62,366 bases of DNA from Candidatus Paraburkholderia kirkii. Lineage in GTDB: Bacteria; Pseudomonadota; Gammaproteobacteria; Burkholderiales; Burkholderiaceae. The number at the start of each line of letters is the position of its first letter. Within the stretch, counting starts at the first letter, position 1. Location: assembly GCA_001189345.1 (NCBI GenBank), contig LFKV01000022.1, positions 1 to 62,366 of the forward strand. Direction: 5' to 3'. Shown here one piece after another: positions 56,542 through 62,366 of this stretch. The notes beneath the pieces are model-generated. The model was not told the DNA's origin, did no database searches, and was given only the letters and a program-made list of their open reading frames with translations. Both the position numbers and the translations under genes were made by a program.

Positions 56542-57543
56542 TCAGGCCTCGTCGTCGCCGACTTCCTCCGCGCGATGGCACGAGACCTGACGCCCGTCCA
56601 CGACGCGCAGCTTCGGCTCTTCCACGCGGCAACGCTCGATCGCATACGGGCAACGCTGATGGAACGTGCAACCCGAAGGCGGATTGAGCGGCGACGGTAT
56701 CTCGCCCTGCAGCTTGATCTTGATGCGCCGGTCTTCCTCGAACAAGGCGGGTGTCGCGGACATCAGCGCGCGCGTGTACGGATGGCGCGGCTTCGCGATC
56801 GTCTGCTTGTCGCCCAGCTCGGCGATGCCGCCGAAGTACATCACCATCACGTCGTCGGCGATGTGCTCCACCACTGACAGGTTGTGCGAGATGAACACGT
56901 AGCTCGTGCCGAACCGCTCCTGGAGGTCCATGAACAGATTCAGGATCTGCGCCTGGATCGACACGTCGATCGCGGACACGGGCTCGTCCGCCACGACGAT
57001 CTGCGGATCGAGAATCATCGCCCGCGCGATCGCCACGCGCTGGCGCTGGCCGCCCGAAAACATGTGCGGATAGCGCGACGCGTGCTCCGGCCACAGGCCG
57101 ACCGTGCGCATCATATGCGCGATGCGCTCGGCGCGCTCGTTGGCGTTGAGCTTCGTGTTGATCGCGAGCGGCTCGCCGAGCGCCTGCTCGATGGTCTTGC
57201 GCGGATTCAGCGAAGCGAACGGATTCTGGAACACCATCTGCACGCGCTGGCGCAGATGAGCGATCTTCTCCTTGCTCGCACCCGCGACGTCTTCTCCGTC
57301 GATCAGGAGACGCCCCGACGTGGGCGTTTCGATCATCGTCAGCTGACGCGCGAGCGTGGACTTGCCGCAGCCCGATTCGCCGACCACCGCGAGCGTGCGC
57401 CCGCGCTTCAATTCGAACGAGACGCCGTTCAGCGCCTTCACCGTGCCCTGCTCGAACATGCTGCGCTTCACGGTGTAGTAACGCGCGAGGTTGTCGGCGG
57501 CGAACACGACGTCCTGATTGATTTCCTTCGCTACCGCGTTCAT
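56542..57543 (-). CDS. dppF: Dipeptide ABC transporter ATP-binding protein DppF
   Basis: This intact 333-residue ATPase of the peptide/nickel ABC family starts [20 protein letters not shown]. Walker A is [20 protein letters not shown], the signature [16 protein letters not shown], and Walker [15 protein letters not shown]. The C-terminal oligopeptide domain has [20 protein letters not shown], with the cysteines that bind an Fe-S cluster in some family members. It overlaps dppD by 4 bp and with it powers dipeptide uptake through DppBC. Its 3' end stops 42 bp from the IS630 fragment, so the operon narrowly escaped insertion. Confidence 0.94.
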   Translation of the reverse strand: MNAVAKEINQDVVFAADNLARYYTVKRSMFEQGTVKALNGVSFELKRGRTLAVVGESGCGKSTLARQLTMIETPTSGRLLIDGEDVAGASKEKIAHLRQRVQMVFQNPFASLNPRKTIEQALGEPLAINTKLNANERAERIAHMMRTVGLWPEHASRYPHMFSGGQRQRVAIARAMILDPQIVVADEPVSAIDVSIQAQILNLFMDLQERFGTSYVFISHNLSVVEHIADDVMVMYFGGIAELGDKQTIAKPRHPYTRALMSATPALFEEDRRIKIKLQGEIPSPLNPPSGCTFHQRCPYAIERCRVEEPKLRVVDGRQVSCHRAEEVGDDEA

Positions 57544-58532
57544 CGCGCGCCTCCTTCCACCACCACATCGATGTTCAACGGCTTGATGCAGCGCACGCGC
57601 ACCGCCGGATCGTTACTGTCGAGCTGGAACAGATTCGGCCGGCCCTTCCAGCAATCCTCGACAACGTACTTGCAGCGCGGCGCGAACAGACATCCGCTCG
57701 GACGATCGTCTTTGCCCGGCACCATGCCCGGCAGCGCGGCGAGACGTGCCGCGCCGCAGCTGTGCTCGGGAATCGCGGCGAGCAGCGCTTCCGTGTACGG
57801 ATGATGCGGCTCGCTGAAGATCGTCGGCACGCGATTCGTCTCGATGATCTCGCCCGCGTACATCACCGCGACGCGCTGCGCCACTTCCGACACGACCGCC
57901 AGATCGTGTGAAATCAGCATGAGCGCCATGCCGCGCTCCTTCTGCAGGCGCACGAGCAGCTCCATGATCTGCGCCTGGATCGTCACGTCGAGCGCGGTGG
58001 TCGGCTCGTCGGCGATCAACAGCTTCGGATTGCACGCGACGGCCATCGCGATCATCACGCGCTGGTTCATGCCGCCCGACATCTGGTGCGGAAACGCGTT
58101 GATCCGGCTCTTCGCATCCGGAATGCCCACCTGGTCGAGCAGCTCCAGCGCGCGCCTGTTGAGTGCATCGCCGCGCAGGCCCTCGTGCAGCCTCAGCACC
58201 TCCTTGATCTGATAGCCGACGGTATAGCTCGGGTTCAGGCTCGTCAGCGCGTCCTGAAACACCATCGCGATGTCCTTGCCGATGATCTTGCGACGCTCGC
58301 GCGCCGAAGCGTTCAGCAAATCCTTGCCGTCGAAAGTCACCTGGTCCGCCGTGACCTTGCCCGGCGCATCGATGAGGCCCATGAGCGCCATCATCGTGAC
58401 GCTCTTGCCCGAGCCGGATTCGCCGACGACCCCGACGACCTCGCCTGGCTTGACCGAGGGATCGATGCGGTCGACCGCCTGCGTCCCGCCGAACGTGACC
58501 TGCAAATTGCGGATAGTCAGAAGATCGTTCAT
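57540..58532 (-). CDS. dppD: Dipeptide ABC transporter ATP-binding protein DppD
   Basis: This is the intact 330-residue paralogue of DppF. It starts [20 protein letters not shown]. Walker A is [20 protein letters not shown], the signature [18 protein letters not shown], and Walker [21 protein letters not shown]. The C-terminal Cys-rich segment is [20 protein letters not shown]. DppD and DppF form a heterodimer. Its start is 1 bp from the dppC stop region and its stop overlaps the dppF start (ATGA). Confidence 0.94.
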   Translation of the reverse strand: MNDLLTIRNLQVTFGGTQAVDRIDPSVKPGEVVGVVGESGSGKSVTMMALMGLIDAPGKVTADQVTFDGKDLLNASARERRKIIGKDIAMVFQDALTSLNPSYTVGYQIKEVLRLHEGLRGDALNRRALELLDQVGIPDAKSRINAFPHQMSGGMNQRVMIAMAVACNPKLLIADEPTTALDVTIQAQIMELLVRLQKERGMALMLISHDLAVVSEVAQRVAVMYAGEIIETNRVPTIFSEPHHPYTEALLAAIPEHSCGAARLAALPGMVPGKDDRPSGCLFAPRCKYVVEDCWKGRPNLFQLDSNDPAVRVRCIKPLNIDVVVEGGAR

Positions 58533-58533
58533 G

Positions 58534-59457
58534 TCATCCCATCCATTTCAGTTTCGGATCGAGCGCATCGCGCAGCCCGTCGCCGAGCAGATTGATGACG
58601 AGCACCGAGACCAGGATCGAGAGCCCCGGCATCGTCACGATCCACCAGGCACTTTCGATGTAATCGCGTGCGGACGCGAGCATCGCGCCCCACTCGGCCG
58701 CCGGCGGCTGCACCCCGAGACTGAGGAAACCGAGCGCGGCGGCATCGAGAATCGCGGAGGAGAAGCCGAGCGTCGCCTGCACGATGAGCGGCGCCGCGCA
58801 GTTCGGCAGCACTTGCGAGAACATCAGGCGCACCACGCCCGCGCCCGCCACGCGCGATGCCGTCACGTATTCCTTCTGCAGCTCGCCGAGCGCCGATGCG
58901 CGCGTCAGGCGCACGTAACCCGGCAGCGCCACGATCGCGATCGCGAGCATCGTGTTGACGAGGCCCGGCCCGATGATCGCGACGACCGCCACCGCGAGCA
59001 GTAGCGACGGCAAGGCGAGCAGAACGTCCATCACGCGCATGATCGGCGTATCGAGCCAGTGGAAGAACGCGGCCATCAGGCCCAGCACGATGCCCGGAAT
59101 CAGCGCGAGAATCACCGACACGAAACCGATCCAGAACGACAGCCGCGCGCCGTACATCAGACGCGAAAGGATGTCGCGGCCCGCTTCGTCGGTGCCGAGC
59201 AGGAACATGCGATTGCCGCCTTCGAGCCATGCGGGCGGAATCTTCACGTAATCGCGATATTGCTCGATCGGGCTGTGCGGCGCGATCAACGGAGCCGTCA
59301 GCGCGACGAGAATCAGCAGAATGACGATCACGCCCGCGGCGACGGCGCCACGATTGCGCGAGAAGTTCGTCCAGAACTCGCGCGCCGCGACCATGCGGCC
59401 GGAAGGCGGCGGCGTGATCGCCTGCGGCGGGAGATTGTTTTGAATGTCAGCCATCAA
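58534..59457 (-). CDS. dppC: Dipeptide ABC transporter permease DppC
   Basis: This intact 307-residue inner-membrane permease starts [21 protein letters not shown] first helix is at about 40-60 ([20 protein letters not shown]). It is followed by a periplasmic loop with [20 protein letters not shown] and the BPD transport core with [20 protein letters not shown]. The EAA-like loop that contacts the ATPase is near [20 protein letters not shown]. It forms the translocation pore with DppB, 6 bp upstream. Confidence 0.94.
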   Translation of the reverse strand: MMADIQNNLPPQAITPPPSGRMVAAREFWTNFSRNRGAVAAGVIVILLILVALTAPLIAPHSPIEQYRDYVKIPPAWLEGGNRMFLLGTDEAGRDILSRLMYGARLSFWIGFVSVILALIPGIVLGLMAAFFHWLDTPIMRVMDVLLALPSLLLAVAVVAIIGPGLVNTMLAIAIVALPGYVRLTRASALGELQKEYVTASRVAGAGVVRLMFSQVLPNCAAPLIVQATLGFSSAILDAAALGFLSLGVQPPAAEWGAMLASARDYIESAWWIVTMPGLSILVSVLVINLLGDGLRDALDPKLKWMG

Positions 59458-59463
59458 GTTACC

Positions 59464-60474
59464 TCACCTCGTATGGCGAATGCGCGGATTCAACACGCCG
59501 AAGAGCAGATCGACGACCAGATTCACGATGATCACGAGCGTCGCGATCATCAGAATGCCGCCTTGCACGACCGGATAATCGCGTCGCGAAATGGCGTCGA
59601 TGAGCCACTTGCCGACGCCTGGCCACGAGAACAGCGTCTCGGTCAGCACCGCGCCCGCGAGCAGCGTGCCCACCTGCAGGCCGATCACGGTGACGACCGG
59701 AATCAGCGCATTGCGCAGCGCATGCACGACCACCACGCGCCACGGCGCCAGACCTTTCGCGCGCGCCGTGCGGATGTAGTCCTCGCACAGCACTTCGAGC
59801 ATCGACGAGCGCGTCATGCGCGCGATCACCGCGAGCGGAATCGTGCCGAGCACGATGGTCGGCAGAATCAGATGGCTCACGGCCGACGTGAACGCGCCTT
59901 CATCCGTGGAGAACAGCGCATCGATCAGCATGAAGCCGGTGACGTGCGGAATGTCGTATTCCACCGCGATGCGGCCCGATACCGGCGTCCAGCCGAGCTT
60001 CGCCGAGAAGAACATGATGAGGACCAAGCCCCACCAGAAAATCGGCATGGAATAGCCGGTGAGCGCGGTGCCCATCACGCCGTGGTCGACGACAGTGCCG
60101 CGCCGGAGCGCCGCCGCGACGCCCGCGGGCAAGCCTACGACGAGCGCGAAGATCATCGCGCAAATCGAGAGTTCGACGGTGGCCGGGAAGCGCGCCATGA
60201 ACTCGCCCATCACGCTGGTATTCGTGATGATCGACGTGCCGAGATCGCCCTTCAGCGCATTGCCGACGTAGTGGAGATATTGCAGCGGTAGCGGCTGGTC
60301 GAGACCCAGGCGCTTCATGGCTTCGGCGTGCATGGCAGGATCCACGCCGCGCTCGCCCATCATCACTTCGATGGGGTCGCCCGGGATCAGGTGGATGAGC
60401 GCGAACGCAAGAATCGTAATGCCGATGAACGTCGGTATCACCATTCCTATGCGTCGCAAAACGAATCGGAACAT
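59464..60474 (-). CDS. dppB: Dipeptide ABC transporter permease DppB
   Basis: This intact 336-residue permease starts MFRFVLRRIGMVIPTFIGIT, the typical DppB/OppB N-terminus. It has FALIHLIPGDPIEVMMGERG, the six-helix core, and the ATPase-coupling loop RMTRSSMLEVLCEDYIRTAR followed by AKGLAPWRVV. The C-terminus is VVDLLFGVLNPRIRHTR. It lies 126 bp downstream of dppA, separated by a hairpin. Confidence 0.94.
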   Translation of the reverse strand: MFRFVLRRIGMVIPTFIGITILAFALIHLIPGDPIEVMMGERGVDPAMHAEAMKRLGLDQPLPLQYLHYVGNALKGDLGTSIITNTSVMGEFMARFPATVELSICAMIFALVVGLPAGVAAALRRGTVVDHGVMGTALTGYSMPIFWWGLVLIMFFSAKLGWTPVSGRIAVEYDIPHVTGFMLIDALFSTDEGAFTSAVSHLILPTIVLGTIPLAVIARMTRSSMLEVLCEDYIRTARAKGLAPWRVVVVHALRNALIPVVTVIGLQVGTLLAGAVLTETLFSWPGVGKWLIDAISRRDYPVVQGGILMIATLVIIVNLVVDLLFGVLNPRIRHTR

Positions 60475-60515
60475 AATCGCCCTTTGTTTCGTTCTTGGGA
60501 GGACAGAATGTGCAT

Positions 60516-60549
60516 CCGGCGGCGAGATCTCTTGGACCCACGCCGCCGG
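60516..60549 (-). promoter_or_regulatory. Hairpin between dppA and dppB
   Basis: CCGGCGGCG and CGCCGCCGG form a perfect 9-bp stem with a 16-base loop and no strong T run. Such intercistronic stems in solute-binding-protein operons usually stabilise the binding-protein mRNA or partly attenuate transcription. Confidence 0.55.
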
Positions 60550-60600
60550 AACATGTCGAATAGTTATGGTTTAGTGCAAAAAGCGTTCCGCAGCAAAAAC

Positions 60601-62238
60601 TTACTGCATGCCGACGCCATCGAAGCGCACGTAGCCGAGCGGCTCGATCTTCATGTTGGTCACCTTCTTGCTGACCGGCTGATAGACTGTCGAGTGCGCG
60701 ATCGGCGAGAACGGCAATTGCTGCGCGAAGATCTGCTGCGCGTCGGTGTACGCCTTCGTGCGCGCGGCGACGTCGGTGGTCGAACGGCCCTTCACGACGA
60801 GATCGTCGAACGGCTTGTAGCACCACTTCGAGTAGTTGCTGCCCTTGACCGCATCGCAGCCGAGCAGCGTGCCGAGCCAGTTGTCCGGGTCGCCGTTGTT
60901 GCCGGTCCAGCCGATCAGCATCGTGTCGTGCTCGCCCGCGTACGCGCGCTTCAGATACTCGCCCCACTCGTACGTGACGATCTTCGCCTTCACACCGATC
61001 TTCGCCCAGTCCGCCTGGATCATCTCCGCCATCAGGCGCGCATTCGGGTTGTAGGCGCGCTGCACCGGCATCGCCCAGAGCGTGATCTCGAGGCCGTTCG
61101 GATAGCCCGCCTTCGCGAGCAGCGCCTTCGCCTTCGCGGTGTCGTACGCCTGGCTCTTCAGGTTCTTGTCGTAGGACCACTGCGTCGGCGGCATCGGTGC
61201 GGTGGCCGGCTGGCCCGCGCCCTGATAAACGGAATCGATGATCGCCTTCTTGTTGATCGCCATGTCGAGCGCGCGGCGCACGTCGGTATTGTCGATGCCC
61301 TTCTTCGTCAAGTTGTACGCGACATAGCCTTCGGTGAAGCCCGCCTGCGACAGCGTATCGACGTTCGACGCCGACTTCAGCGCCGCGATGTCGCCCGGAC
61401 GCGGATAGCTCATCACCTGGCATTCGTTGCTCTTCAGCTTCTGCACGCGCACGGCGGCATCCGGCGTGATCGAGAAGATCAGCTTGAAGATCTGCACCGC
61501 GTTCGGCTTCCAGTAATCGGGATTGCCGTCGAAGCGGATGGTCGCGTCCTTCGTATAGCTGCGGAAGATGAACGGGCCCGTGCCGAGCGGATACTGGTTG
61601 ATGTCCGCGGCCTTGCCGTCCTTCAGCAGCTTGTCCGCGTACTCAGCGGACAAAATCGACGCGTATTCCATCGCCATGTTCTGGATGAACGGCGCGCTCA
61701 CTTCCTTCAGCGTGAACTTCACGGTGTACGGATCGACCTTCTCGATCTTCGAGATCAGCTTGTCCATGCCGAGGTCCGTGAAGTACGGGAAGGCGACGTT
61801 GTACGCCCTGCGGAACGGCTGGTTCGGGTCGAGCATGCGGTTGAACGTGAAGAGCACGTCGTCCGCGTTGAATTCGCGCGTCGGCTTGAAGAACGACGTC
61901 GTCTGGAACTTCACGCCGTGGCGCAGATGGAACGTGTAGGTCAGGCTGTCCGCCGACACGTCCCACTTTTCCGCGAGACCCGGCTCGACCTTCGTGCCGC
62001 CGCGCTCGAATTCGACGAGACGGTTATAGACGGTGAAGGTGTTCGCGGTGAAATCGGTGCCGGTCGTGTACTGGGCCGGATCGAAGCCGGCCGGGCTGCC
62101 TTCCGAGCAGTAGATCAGCGTCTTGTTCGGGGTGGCAGCGTTCGCATTCCCCGCGGTCGCCGCGAAAAGCGCTGCCGTGGCCACGGCGCCCGCGAGCGCC
62201 GAGCGGCGGGCAGCTCGCAACAGGCTGTTTTTCTTCAT
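60601..62238 (-). CDS. dppA: Dipeptide-binding periplasmic protein DppA
   Basis: This is an intact 545-residue SBP family 5 protein. The signal peptide is MKKNSLLRAARRSALAGAVA with cleavage after about GNANA. The mature chain opens ATPNKTLIYCSEGSPAGFDP and has the family block LTYTFHLRHGVKFQTTSFFK with REFNADDVLFTFNRML. It ends IEPLGYVRFDGVGMQ. It binds di- and tripeptides, and in relatives haem or delta-aminolevulinate, and delivers them to DppBC. The start is ATG 62238 behind GGAGGAAAC. First gene of the intact dppABCDF operon. Confidence 0.95.
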   Translation of the reverse strand: MKKNSLLRAARRSALAGAVATAALFAATAGNANAATPNKTLIYCSEGSPAGFDPAQYTTGTDFTANTFTVYNRLVEFERGGTKVEPGLAEKWDVSADSLTYTFHLRHGVKFQTTSFFKPTREFNADDVLFTFNRMLDPNQPFRRAYNVAFPYFTDLGMDKLISKIEKVDPYTVKFTLKEVSAPFIQNMAMEYASILSAEYADKLLKDGKAADINQYPLGTGPFIFRSYTKDATIRFDGNPDYWKPNAVQIFKLIFSITPDAAVRVQKLKSNECQVMSYPRPGDIAALKSASNVDTLSQAGFTEGYVAYNLTKKGIDNTDVRRALDMAINKKAIIDSVYQGAGQPATAPMPPTQWSYDKNLKSQAYDTAKAKALLAKAGYPNGLEITLWAMPVQRAYNPNARLMAEMIQADWAKIGVKAKIVTYEWGEYLKRAYAGEHDTMLIGWTGNNGDPDNWLGTLLGCDAVKGSNYSKWCYKPFDDLVVKGRSTTDVAARTKAYTDAQQIFAQQLPFSPIAHSTVYQPVSKKVTNMKIEPLGYVRFDGVGMQ

Positions 62239-62258
62239 GTTTCCTCCAAGTCGATGCC

Positions 62259-62309
62259 GGCTTCTGGCCGGCGTGGCGCGAGTATACTTGATCGCGCCGC
62301 CCGTTTTGC
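62259..62309 (-). promoter_or_regulatory. Probable dppA promoter and leader hairpin
   Basis: Leftward, TATACT (62286-62281) is a good -10 box 42 bases before ATG 62238. The -35 position (about 62304-62309, GCAAAA) is weak, suggesting activator help. GCCGGC...GCCGGC arms between 62261 and 62275 can form a hairpin in the leader. Confidence 0.5.
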
Positions 62310-62366
62310 GGAATGCGTGCGCGAAGTCGGGCGCTACCCTAGCACGAACAAAAGTGACGCGCGTAC

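Noticed and set aside
1..62366. CRISPR arrays
   Set aside because: I found no set of regularly spaced direct repeats with unique spacers. The three palindromes at 41.5-41.8 kb are too far apart (over 90 bases) and lack cas genes.
1..62366. All frame breaks as sequencing error
   Set aside because: Exact 13-20 bp duplications, gene chimeras, large internal deletions and clean essential genes are hard to explain this way. Single-base homopolymer cases (7520, 34272, 41370) could still be errors, so I keep them flagged.

Overview
The window is GC-rich and looks like a Burkholderia-type betaproteobacterium (Burkholderia, Paraburkholderia or Caballeronia). The grounds are the protein families and gene neighbourhoods: a DUF4148 protein, an MXKDX-repeat protein, a KfrA-like protein, an acetoacetate decarboxylase / 3-hydroxybutyrate dehydrogenase / patatin cluster, dppABCDF, and codon use. 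Its main property is decay. By my reading there are roughly fifty to sixty frameshifts, at least six in-frame stop codons, several internal deletions, two gene-gene chimeras, four short tandem duplications and remnants of five or six mobile elements. The housekeeping block (tRNA-Thr, fbp, pepN, dppABCDF, about 9 kb of coding sequence) has no visible lesion. That contrast, together with exact 13-20 bp duplications and C-to-T/G-to-A changes at catalytic codons, fits reductive erosion in a host-restricted symbiont or recently bottlenecked lineage better than uniform sequencing error. Burkholderia/Caballeronia leaf-nodule symbionts are one candidate. This is inference, and raw reads would settle it.

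Layout. 1-4.05 kb: a broken IS3 (IS2-type) copy and a decayed large serine recombinase module that has cut a LysR gene. 4.2-6.8 kb: broken zinc-type alcohol dehydrogenase, RidA protein, and an AMP ligase lacking its core. 7.1-10.4 kb: an oxidative-stress style locus. A cytochrome b / MsrP-like molybdoenzyme / MXKDX-protein operon runs divergently from an ECF sigma factor and NrsF-type anti-sigma gene, with matching divergent GTAACC-N16-CGAA promoters between them. 10.4-18.4 kb: GGDEF remnant, TetR, a sigma-54 activator pseudogene and an acyl-CoA catabolic operon (thioesterase, CoA ligase, enoyl-CoA hydratase, HAD protein, LivJ-type binding protein) behind a near-consensus sigma-54 promoter. 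18.7-19.1 kb: an intact small protein with a double-glycine leader and its own sigma-54-like promoter.

19.1-31.4 kb: NYN/OST-HTH protein, AraC plus cupin, an NHL-repeat secreted protein colliding with a truncated KfrA gene, DUF4148, MFS, M20 peptidase, LysR, VOC, patatin, 3-hydroxybutyrate dehydrogenase and acetoacetate decarboxylase; most are broken. 31.5-38.7 kb: a small Lys/His-rich secreted peptide, then an aromatic-type operon (Rieske oxygenase, SDR, VanB-type reductase, MFS) opposite an IclR regulator with a palindromic operator, an M48 protease and another SDR. 39-44 kb: MFS, an IS630 copy, three copies of an 18-bp palindrome, an AT-rich island with nested inverted repeats, and two small conserved genes.

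44.3-49.5 kb: GntR regulator, a DMT/ABC-permease chimera, methyltransferase pseudogene, intact GlpR-type repressor and broken glycerol kinase with a double GlpR-like operator. 49.7-54 kb: tRNA-Thr, fbp, pepN. 54-56.5 kb: DUF4136 lipoprotein pseudogene and an IS5 insertion inside an IS630 remnant. 56.5-62.3 kb: intact dppFDCBA, read leftward from a promoter near the right edge.
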